Of a stretch of 64,000 nt of DNA, positions 55,830 to 64,000 are shown piece after piece. Source of the stretch: Mauremys mutica (lineage: Eukaryota; Chordata; Testudines; Geoemydidae); assembly GCF_020497125.1 (NCBI RefSeq), contig NC_059073.1, positions 16,947,225-17,011,224 on the forward strand, read 5' to 3'. A model generated the notes under the pieces. That model had not been told where the DNA came from. It worked only from the letters and a program-made list of their open reading frames with translations, and searched no databases. Within the stretch, counting starts at the first letter, position 1; each line of letters opens with the position of its first letter. The translations under genes were made by a program, and so were the position numbers.

Positions 55830-58466
55830 CTACAGCTCCAGACGCCTGAGCATGTCCATTTGCTCCCCCATTAGCCTCAGCATTGCATCCTGCCTCTTCT
55901 CAATGCACTCACTTAATGCTTTCCTGGACTCCACCACTGAATGCCTCCATACATTCAACTGTGCCCTATCACTGCATGAGCTCGGAAAACATGTCATCGT
56001 GAGTGCGTTTTTTCCACCTTTAATCTGCAATAACCTCAGGGATGGAGATGGGGGGCATAGAAACATTTGCACCTGCAGGGGGATAAAAGGGAGAGTAAAA
56101 TTTAAGAAGATACATTTCTGAGAACAATAGGGAGACTCTTTCACAGTGAATCAAGCAATTCACAGCAGACAACACATGTGCTTTAGGTACAAGATCACAT
56201 TTTGCCTTTTATATTGAGCGCCTGCCGGTATGGTGACACGTCTCACACAGCTGGGCAACAGAATTCCGTTTCCAGGCAGCCACGGTAAGCCAAAGGGTAC
56301 ACAGGTTTGGCTTTAATGCCTTCATAACATGTGGGAATGTTTTCAAACTGCAGCGCCCTCCTTTCCCATAGCAAGCAATGTCAATTGGGTTTGCGGTTTA
56401 AAAGGTGGGGGCTGCAGTTTTCAGGTGAATGTGCAGAACACACCTCCCCCCACCCCTTTGCATGGCTATTTGGGATGATCTCTTCACTCCTCCTCCCACC
56501 TCATGGCTCTTCTCAGGGATGATCCTTTTAGCCAAGCGCAAACAGACCAGAATGAACAGGGTCCTTTTACTGTTCCCTTACAAAAATTCCCCTACTTCAA
56601 CCAGGTGACCATGAAGGATATCACTGAGGCTAAACACAGAAAGTTATAGACCAAATGTTGCTTGTATGCGACGAAAACCCAGGACCATTTGCTGTCATGC
56701 TTTGTGCTGCAATGATTCTGAGACTACTTGGTACTGGCTTGGCATGGTAAAGTCTCCTAACGTGGAGGACAAAATAAGGCAACCCTCCCCAGAAACCTTC
56801 TGCAAAGGCATTCAGAGTACCTCCAGGAGAGCTTCATTAGGATATAGATATTCAGGCCTGTCTGCAAAGGCCTATACTTTAAGAATGTGGGTGTATTCTT
56901 ATCACTTAGCTAGTTATAGAGGTATAAAAGAAAGAATCAAATCACCGTCTGTGTGTATAATGGCCTTCTCTTACTGTGACAGTCTGAGGCCTGGTTCTTA
57001 GGCTAAGGCCTTCAGCTAAGCAGCAAAGGCCAGCCATAAACTGGGAAGTGTACGGTCACATCCCAACCTGGTCACATTGAAATAAGGTGCTATTGGGCTG
57101 TTAGGAATATCAGGACAGGATTGTATTCCTATCACCTCCAGAGAAAGAAGAGCCTAGAAGATGTAAAAGGAAACTTAGTTTGATAGCATCCTGTCTGGCA
57201 AGAACTCACTTATCAATAGCTGGGATGTGAAATCCTCATTTCTGTATTGTTCCATCACTGTAGTCTCCAGTTCCCTATTGTTTGTCTGTATAATCTGTCT
57301 GGTTCTGTGATTGTTTGTCTGCTGTATAATTAATTTTGTTGGGTGTAAACCAATAAGGTGGTGGGATATAATTGGTTAAATAATCATGTTACAATATGTT
57401 AGGATTGGTTAGTTAAATTTCAGTAAAATGATGGGTTAAGGTATAGCTAAGCAGAACTCAAGTTTTACTATATAGTCTGCAGTCTATCAGGAAGTAAGGG
57501 GGGGGAATGGGAATCATTTTGCTAAGGGGGGAATGGGAACAGGGAAGGCTCTGTGGTATCAGAGCTGGGAAGGGGGACACTGAGGAAGGAAACTGGAATC
57601 ATGCTTCCTGGAAGTTCACCCCAACAACCATCACATTGTTTGCGCCTTTGGACATTGTTGCTCTGTTCATGCGAGAAGGACCAGGGAAGTGAGAGGGTGA
57701 AGGAATAAGCCCCTTAACAGCTTCATGGAGATGTCCCTGGAGGATTCCCGCTCCATCCCCAGACACATTAACAGGCTTTTCTAGTAGCTGTACTAGCCAC
57801 AAATGCATCCCAATTCTTCAGGGCAAATCAAACATTAAAAAGACTATTGCTTTTAAACTCTGTACTGTAGTTACAGTGTACACTCATCAGAGGTGCCTTC
57901 TCCACCTTCAGAGTCAGGGATCCCGCCTTGGGAGGGTTTGGCTTCAGGGTGATGAAAAGGTCCTGGCTGCCAGGGAGAACAGATTCACCACTTGCCTGCT
58001 GCGTGTTCTCATCATCATCTGCAAAATCCTCCTCCTTGTTGCATGAGAGACTCCCCCGCCCCCTTCAGGTGTCCATGGACAGTGGTGAGGTAGTGGCAGG
58101 GTCCCTCCCTAGAATGCCATGCAGCTGCTCATAGAAGCAGCATGTATGGGGCTCTGACCCAGAGTGACCATTTGCCTCCTTTGTCTTTTGGTAGAGTTGC
58201 CTGAGCTCCTGAACTTCCATGCTGCACTGCTGTGTGTCCCTGTTGTAGTCTCTGTCCATCATGCCCTGTGTGATTTTGGCATATATATTAGCATTTCTTC
58301 TTTTTGATTGGAGTTCTGCCTGCACAGATGCTTCTCCCCATACAGTAATCAGATCCAGTGTCTCCTGTTCAGTCCATACTGGAGCTTGTTTGCGATTCTG
58401 GGGGGACTGCATGGTCACCTGTGCTGCTGAGTGCGCCATGCTGACCAAACAGGAAATTAAATTCAA
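55830..58466 (-). pseudogene. Harbinger-1 Myb/SANT-like protein gene (two parts, broken)
   Basis: The second Harbinger protein is a Myb/SANT-like DNA-binding partner needed to bring the transposase to the transposon ends. N-terminal part (58065-58466): APVWTEQETLDLITVWGEAS, NANIYAKITQGMMDRDYNRD, TQQCSMEVQELRQLYQKTKE, EPHTCCFYEQLHGILG. This is a three-helix SANT-like fold with conserved Trp; it stops early at 133 codons, where the acidic tail should follow. C-terminal part (55830-56000): DRAQLNVWRHSVVESRKALS, EKRQDAMLRLMGEQMDMLRR, a coiled coil. The parts were probably joined by splicing. The LTR sits between them. Confidence 0.85.
56837..57719 (+). mobile_element. Solo LTR-like insertion inside Harbinger-1, with target duplication
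   Basis: Harbinger sequence reads continuously (GAGAGCTTCA|TGGAGATGTCC) if this 883-bp segment and one copy of the duplication are removed. The flanks share AGCTTCAT, which gives a 6-8 bp duplication depending on boundary choice. With GCTTCA as target (56831-56836, 57720-57725) the insert starts TTAGGATATAG and ends CCCCTTAACA, close to TG...CA. A TATA box (TATAAAAG, 56933-56940) and several repeated GGGAATGGGAA motifs near 57505-57540 are present. It has no coding region. It is best read as a solo LTR of an endogenous retrovirus or LTR retrotransposon. Confidence 0.75.
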
Positions 58467-58788
58467 AAGTTCCTGAGGCTTTTCCTGTGTACCTGGCTAG
58501 TGCATCAGAGTTGAAAGTGCTGTCCAGAGCAGTCACATTGGAGCACTCTGGGATAGCTCCTGGAGGCCAACAACAATTTGTGTCCGCACTACCCCAAATT
58601 TGACCCAGCAAGGTCGATTTTAGTGCTACTCCCCTCACCAGGGAGGAGTACAGAAGTCGATTTTAAGAGCCCTTTAGGTTGACAGAATGAGGTTGCTTGT
58701 GTAGACACATTCATTATAAAAAACAAACCCCCACCAAAACCTAACGCGGCTAAATTCGACCTAACCCTGTAGTGTAGACCAGGGCTCA

Positions 58789-60250
58789 GAGTGACTCATT
58801 GGCTTAAGCAAACCTCTTTCATTATGGATCAATTATTTTCAACTGATTAGACAAAGCATACAGCCCATGAATGGTTTGGTACATCTTATTAACTGTCCTC
58901 ATCTCTGATCAGTTTTCTTTATCTACATTTTTTATTACAAAATGTCTACTTCTTACGAAGCAATTTGATAGCCACTCAGAAGAAACACTTGTACAAATCA
59001 GTGCTGTTCCTCCTCAATGAAACAAAAGACGGTGTGATAGCAGATGAAAGATTAGAGGTTATGCAGTAATAAAAATGGTGGCCACAGAATGAAGGCTTAA
59101 GGAAAGAAAATCATCATTTTCCCTCCACCTTGTCACACTCCTAGTCTCTACACAAACAATAAAGTCACAGGAATTCACTACCAAAGATATTTACATCAAA
59201 TAAAATATGAATGTCACTTGACAGTCTTCTAATCAGAAACACCACACCTTTAAGCGAGTCCCTGACCATTGAAAAATTATGGCATATTCCATGTATAAAA
59301 AAAGTTATAAATTCTTGGTAAATATGCTGCAGACTTTTGTTGAGGAAACCTGACTCCGAAGATGCAGATGCTTTGAGAAATGCAGAGTCACTGTTTACAA
59401 AATAAACCTCATTACAGTTTCAAACACTCAATTCTTTAATAGCACAATAAAATTAATAAGTGCCACTTACTAATTTGTGGAGGAAATGAATTGAATGGAA
59501 GTCAGTAGCTTACTTTATCCTTGAAGTATTTCAGGGACAAAGTTTAGTTCACAAGATCTTTAGTTGAGTTTTATTTCATTGTTACTCCAAGGAATTTGTA
59601 CATAAGAACCAGCAGGCTGGTTCTGTGATCAGTACTAGCTGCCCATTCAATAAAATGGATCAAAAGATAGTTAATATATAAAAAAAGTCTTCTCTCCTGA
59701 GGAAAGGTCTATTGCTGCTTTATATCTGGCCATGTCAATGGAAATCAAGAGTGGAACTGCAAACTAATTCAACAACTCTGTGTAGGATGAGAGACAGGGT
59801 CTTGTGTCAAGATTTTGCATCTGTGGACCTCTTCCCTTCAACATATATAAATATATTGCATCTTTCTATAATAAACCAGAATCTGTATTTCCTTTTAGTT
59901 TATGTTTGCATCTCTAATGCTTTTACACTTACATGGTCCTCCTATTCCATGCATTTAACCTAAGTACAGTACATGGGCCTTAGTGGGTGGTATGGGTTGA
60001 GTTTGTTTCTTTTGAGGGGGAGGTGTAAGGTTCCCACATGCCTTTTGTAATGAGCAACTACAAGTGAAATGTGATTAACAGGTTTTATTTCTATTAATTT
60101 CTTTAATTTGATCTTAACATATTTCAACCAGCATTTACAAGAGCTAACCACATACGTAACTAGAGAACGGCAGACCCTATCCTCATTACTCACCATTATT
60201 TTAACAGAAATACTTCTCTTTCTGACCTTTCAGCATTCTGTGTGTTTATA
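58789..60250. other. Unique spacer between two inverted Harbinger elements
   Basis: 1.46 kb of AT-rich intron sequence. No gene or repeat was recognised. It separates the Myb-side ends of Harbinger-1 and Harbinger-2. Confidence 0.5.
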
Positions 60251-60602
60251 GCCTGGTCTACACTATAGAGTTAGGTCAAAGGAAGCCGCCTTAAGTTGAC
60301 CTGTTAATGTAAACACATACATTTCCAGGTCCTTTAAGTTGACCTAAGTCACCTCTGATGTCGACTTCTGTAATCCATCTCTGTGAGAGGCATAGCGCTT
60401 AGTTTGATTTTCATGGCTGACTGTGAGGTAGTGGAGATGCAGCATTGTGTATTTCAACTTAACTGGCCTCCAGGTGGTGTCCCACAATGCTCATCTATGA
60501 CTGCTCTGGAGATCACTCTCAACTCTGCTGCACTGCAGGCAGGTACACAGGTTACAGCCCCTCCCCTGCTAAAGCCCTGGAAACTTTTGATTTCCCATTT
60601 GA

Positions 60603-61090
60603 TCAGCATTGGGAGCATGCCAGCTTAAGCACAGCTGATCATGGAGACTACACACCCCAAACGTGCTCCAGCCTGGTCTGCACACAAGGTGGTGGATCTC
60701 ACTGTGTGGGCAGAAGAGTCTGTGCAGGCAAAGTCCCGATCCAGCAAAGGAAACACTGATATCTATGACATTTAAAAGATCACTTGTGGAATGGGAGAGA
60801 AGGGCTACATGAGGGACACACAGCAGTGCCATATGATAATAAAAACTTCACCAGGCATACCAAAAGGCAAGGGAGGTGAACAGTTGTTCTTGTGCTGAAC
60901 CTCACACATGCCAGTTCTACAATGAGCTGCATGCAATTCTTGGGGGCAGGAGTGACCCTACAAGCACCCCCACAAGCAATGGGGACACCTCACAGGTGTG
61001 AGTCTAGGGATAACAAGGAGAATGACATGGTGGTGGAGGAGGAGGAGGGGAATGGGAGACAGGTGAGTGGTGGATCCATTCTCCCAGAGA
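60603..61090 (+). pseudogene. Harbinger-2 Myb/SANT-like gene remnant
   Basis: The start region aligns with the Harbinger-1 Myb gene (CCTCCAGG..GT-TCCCA-A-TGCTC, then GATCAGCATTGGGAGCATGC). The frame near 60800-60830 reads KGYMRDTQQCHM, the counterpart of RDYNRDTQQCSM in Harbinger-1. Farther on EPHTCQFYNELHAIL-type sequence is readable across a frame change (60895-60945). Stops flank these pieces and the SANT N-terminus is largely lost. Non-functional. Confidence 0.8.
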
Positions 61091-62581
61091 GCCAGAAAAT
61101 ATTTAACCCAGGAGCCCTGTGGGTTGCAGGACGTCACGGTGGTGGACCGTGATGCTGGGGAAGGCACCTCTCATTGTAATTGTATACTCAAAGTCCGATT
61201 AAACTTTAGTGGACGCACACATTTGATGGTATTGTGCGTTTACTGTGAAGAAAAAGCGAGGTGCTGTGGTTCTCTGCTTACAAGAGGCTGCTCCAGCTAC
61301 TGCTTATGTGAACTGAGATATCCATGGAGAATTCCCAGGCTCTCTCTAGGAAATTTTTTATGGAGGTATTCTGCAATCCTTTGCAGAAGGTTTCTGGGCA
61401 GAGTAGTCTCATTTCTTCCACCATGGTAGAACACTTTCTGATACAACTCCTGAATTAATTCTGCTGGCATCATTGCAGTACACTGCATAACGACCGGGTT
61501 TATACACAGACGCATGTAGCGTCTCCTTCCTTTCTGCCTCTGTTACCCTCAGGAGACTGATATCACATAAGGTTGCCTAGGGGAAACCAGTGGAGATCTT
61601 CATCAAAAGTGCTCTTACACAGGAAAAAAAGGGCATGTAGACCCACCCCACCCCCCACATTCTGGATCACCAAACCACACAGCCGCTAATGTGCCTTTAC
61701 TGTGCTTGACATGGATTAGCAAATAATTTAAAGTGGCTGATAGAGGACTAGGGCCCCACATGAGAGATTCCACCATTTGGAAGTGAAAATGTTTGTCCCT
61801 GCCTCATTTGAAAACAGCTGCTCATGGTTCTATGGGAAAGAACCATTGTTTGACTAGCTACCTGTGCTCCTGACATGAGCCTGCCTTCATTAAAAGTGCA
61901 GTCACGAATGACCTGGGGGGGGGCGGGGAGAAGAGGGGGCCATATTCCCTATGGCTGGGGAAAAACAGTACAATGAACCGTTATGGATTCTGATTATATT
62001 ATGGCTTGCACCAAATGTAATAAGGTTTTTTTTTTTTTAAATGAAAATGGCCTTACTATGGAAACATTTTATTCATGTACAATGGCTCCTTTATTTCTTC
62101 CTCCCCCCAACACACCTGGAAATGTGTCCTTTGGCATAACACCACCTAATCACTGAAAGTCTGCTTTTGGAAGGAGGACACGTTCATTGAGAATGAACTG
62201 AGCTGAGAGCATAGAGGATTTCATTGTCTGAGAAGTTAAACGTGGAGAGTAGGAAAGCGTCCAATGAGCGAGAGTGTGGCGCGCGCAGGATAAGATGCTT
62301 TGAATTATAAGGGACCAGACACATTGAGGCATCCAGGAACAGAAGCAGGAGGGTACAGTCCCTCTGCACACCCTGATGGACAGGCAGCATTGCCTGATGC
62401 AGAATCACCCTCCCCAAGCTTTCTATGAGGCATAGGCAAAATGTCCATTATCCCTTTCACTTAACTTGGGGGAGGAGGGATGGGGAAGAGAAGAGTACAA
62501 GGAACAGAAGGTGCACATTCCAGACCAAAGGTCTGTGAATGTGGTGGTATGTTACACAGCTGAAAATGTTTTTGCTGTTCC

Positions 62582-62723
62582 AGGAGGGATAGCTCAGGGG
62601 TTTGAGCATTGGCCTGCTAAACCCAGAGTTGTGAGTTCAATCCATGAGGGGGCCATTTAGGGATTGGTCCTGCTTTGAGCAAGAGGTTGGACTAGATGAT
62701 CTCCTGAGGTTCCTATTCTATGA
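62582..62723 (+). mobile_element. tRNA-derived SINE (turtle type) inside Harbinger-2
   Basis: A box in GGATAGCTCAGGGGTTTGAG, B box in GTGAGTTCAATCCATGAG, then GGGCCATTTAGGGATTGGTC. The CR1-like 3' part reads GGTTGGACTAGATGATCTCC and TGAGGTTCCTATTCTATG. It is the same family as 35855-36050 but with a different, CR1-type tail. It is not a tRNA gene: it has no acceptor stem pairing and continues into a LINE-like tail. Confidence 0.88.
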
Positions 62724-62793
62724 AAACTTTGCAACTCCTTCTTTCTCCCCCCCCCCCCAGGTTAGCTTCTCTCCCTCCTTACTTATGGTAGTT

Positions 62794-62836
62794 AAATAAA
62801 GTAAATGGATTAGAGAAATAAAATGTTCTTTATTGA
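62794..62836. terminator. Convergent poly-A signals of Harbinger-2
   Basis: Plus-strand AATAAA lies in TTAAATAAAGT near 62795-62800, and AAATAAAATG follows near 62817. Minus-strand AATAAA (TTTATT on plus) lies near 62830-62835. The spacing mirrors the convergent signals of Harbinger-1. Confidence 0.55.
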
Positions 62837-63016
62837 GTAGAAGCAGTGGGCTTGGGTAGGGGGTTGGCTTTACAGGTACAGTGATACAAGCCAAGTGAAA
62901 GTTTGGGAAAGCACAATGCAGCTCACATTACTCTGACTCATTACTGAAACGGCTTTTCAAAGCCTCAGATATGCAGCACCCCTTGCTGCGCTCTTATTGC
63001 GCTGGTGTCTGGCTGC

Positions 63017-63990
63017 TCAAAAATGGCTGCCATGCCATCTGTCTGAACTGCCCATCCCTGCAGAAAATTTTCCCCCACCCCCACAGATATTATGGAGCAC
63101 ACAGCAGGCAGCTATAACCATGGGGATGTTCTCCTTACTAACAAGGGTGGACCTTGATGATCTTCTCCAGTGCTCTTTCAAACGACCAAAGGCACATTCA
63201 GCCACCATTCTGCACTTGCTGAGCCTATAGTTGAACTGTTGCTTACTGCTGTCCAGACAGTAAGTGTATGGCTTCATGAGCCATGGGAGCATAGGGTAGG
63301 CTGGGTCTCCCAGGATAACTAAGCAGCTCAACGCCATCAATGTTAATTCTGTGGTCTTGGAAAGAAAGTCCTGGATTGCAGCTTTTTGAACAGACCCAAG
63401 TTCCTAAAGAGGTTGGTGAAATACCCTCTGTGATCCACCAGTGCTTGCAACACCATTGAAGAGTATCCCTTTTGGTTTATGTACTCTTTGGCAAGGTGGT
63501 CTGGTGCCAATATGGGGATATGCATGCCATTTATGACCACCACAATTAGGGAACCCCATCGTGGCAAAACCATCCACTATGTCCTTCACATTTCCCAGAC
63601 TCACTACCCTTCGTAGCAGAAATTGATTAGTGGCCCTGCACACTTGGAGCACAGTAGCTCCCACGGTGGATTTACCTACTCCAAACTGATTCCTCACTGA
63701 CCGGTAACTGTCTGGTGTTGCAAGCTTCCAAATGGCGATCACCACTCATTTCTCCACTGTCAGAGCAGCTCATTTGTGTTGAGCTGCAGGGCAGGGGAAA
63801 ACTCTGCACAAAGTTCCTGGAAGGTGACCTTCTGCATTCAAAAGTTCTGCAACCACTGCTCGTCATACCATAACTGCAAAAGATGCAGTCCTACCAGCAG
63901 TCAGTGCTTGTTTCACAGAACCAGAAACGGTGCTCAGAGTGCAGCTGCTCTGGGACTGCCAGCAGCAACTGGGAATTTTTTTTTCCAAAT
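63017..63990 (-). pseudogene. Harbinger-2 DDE transposase (broken, catalytic residues lost)
   Basis: Minus-strand order: VIAIWKLATPDSYRSVRNQF, GVGKSTVGATVLQVCRATNQ, FLLRRVVSLGNVKDIVDGFA (63404-63745); VVINGMHIPILAPDHLAKEY, INQKGYSSMVLQALVDHRGY (63343-63573); ILGDPAYPMLPWLMKPYTYC, KCRMVAECAFGRLKEHWRRS, PMVIAACCVLHNICGGG (63017-63340). The first catalytic Asp of IDGTHIP is Asn (AAT, 63529-63531). The segment with the second Asp (INVGW-GKV-DA) is deleted at about 63409-63413, joining FTN directly to LFRN. The Glu (63197-63199) is kept. It cannot be active. Confidence 0.9.
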
Positions 63991-64000
63991 GGCTTGAGGC

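Larger units (their letters stand above)
53766..58785. mobile_element. Harbinger-1: PIF/Harbinger transposon with both genes
   Basis: 5.0 kb between inverted termini GGGTATGTCTACACTA (left) and TAGTGTAGACCAGGGC (right), which agree at 12 of 16 terminal bases when inverted. TCA flanks both ends (53763-53765 and 58786-58788), consistent with a 3-bp duplication. It carries the two-gene layout typical of Harbinger: a DDE transposase on the plus strand (54.1-55.4 kb) and a Myb/SANT-like protein on the minus strand (58.5-55.8 kb), converging on a shared poly-A region. A solo LTR (56837-57719) was inserted later. Both genes are broken. Confidence 0.88.
12190..64000 (-). other. KHDRBS3: Presumed upstream intron of KHDRBS3 (truncated by window end)
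   Basis: The KHDRBS3 exon lies on the minus strand, so everything above it is upstream intron unless another gene is nested here. I looked for the first coding exon (the N-terminal QUA1 segment) and for a CpG-rich promoter on the minus strand and saw neither. The intron is therefore at least 51.8 kb. Mammalian KHDRBS3 is also a large gene with long introns. The interval is dominated by transposable elements listed separately. Confidence 0.75.
60251..64000. mobile_element. Harbinger-2: PIF/Harbinger transposon, truncated by window end
   Basis: The left terminus GCCTGGTCTACACTATAGAG is near-identical in type to the right terminus of Harbinger-1 read inverted (GCCCTGGTCTACACTACAGG), and both continue into GTTAGGTC. 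Layout is the mirror image of Harbinger-1: Myb-like remnant on plus (60.6-61.1 kb), transposase on minus (63.0 kb onward). A SINE was inserted at 62582-62723. The transposase-side terminus lies beyond 64000. Confidence 0.88.

Noticed and set aside
58065..58466. Host gene encoding a 133-residue SANT-domain protein
   Set aside because: It lies inside Harbinger-1 termini, its C-terminal coiled coil is separate and frame-broken, and a homologous remnant occurs in Harbinger-2. Domestication is not supported.

Overview
The window is vertebrate genomic DNA, most likely from a turtle. The repeats point that way: CR1 LINEs ending in ATTCTATG or TTCTTATG octamers, a tRNA-derived SINE of the kind common in cryptodiran turtles, DIRS tyrosine-recombinase retrotransposons, two-gene PIF/Harbinger transposons, and hAT and Tc1/mariner MITEs. 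The turtle call comes from recognising these families. No database was searched, and the species cannot be named.

One host coding exon is clearly visible: 119 bp on the minus strand (12071-12189), with consensus splice sites. It encodes part of KHDRBS3 (T-STAR/SLM2), a STAR-family RNA-binding splicing regulator. The rest of the window is therefore read as KHDRBS3 intron, with upstream intron at 12190-64000 and downstream intron at 1-12070. No other host exon could be supported. A 57-bp splice-flanked segment on the plus strand at 38403-38459 is only a candidate.

Layout: 1-2711 unassigned; 2712-7625 decayed DIRS-1 with a CR1 tail inside it; 7626-9297 short DNA-transposon-like repeats and a perfect 36-bp hairpin; 9455-11425 a CR1 with a second, opposite CR1 inserted in it; 11470-11680 MIR; 12071-12189 KHDRBS3 exon; 12359-14130 CR1; 14131-19573 AT-rich and repeat-poor; 19587-20533 an RTE LINE with a 5' inversion and a target duplication; 20842-21008 hAT MITE; 21530-24863 a long CR1; 24864-25800 DIRS-3 fragment; 27668-33458 DIRS-2, with gag, RT/RNase H and tyrosine recombinase all recognisable; 33700-36152 a GC-rich block, hAT, SINE and AT microsatellite; 36153-46904 mostly unique with a CR1 fragment and a mariner MITE; 46905-49291 a CR1 carrying a hAT, followed by another hAT; 50420-53655 CR1, hAT and an LTR; 53766-58785 Harbinger-1 carrying a solo LTR; 60251-64000 Harbinger-2, cut by the window end.

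Every transposon protein gene seen here is broken by frameshifts, stops, deletions or lost catalytic residues, so the window reads as a layered fossil record inside an intron. The most informative parts are the nested insertions with readable target-site duplications, the twin-primed RTE, the DIRS terminal repeat architecture, and the inverted pair of two-gene Harbinger elements. I found no evidence of a new functional system.
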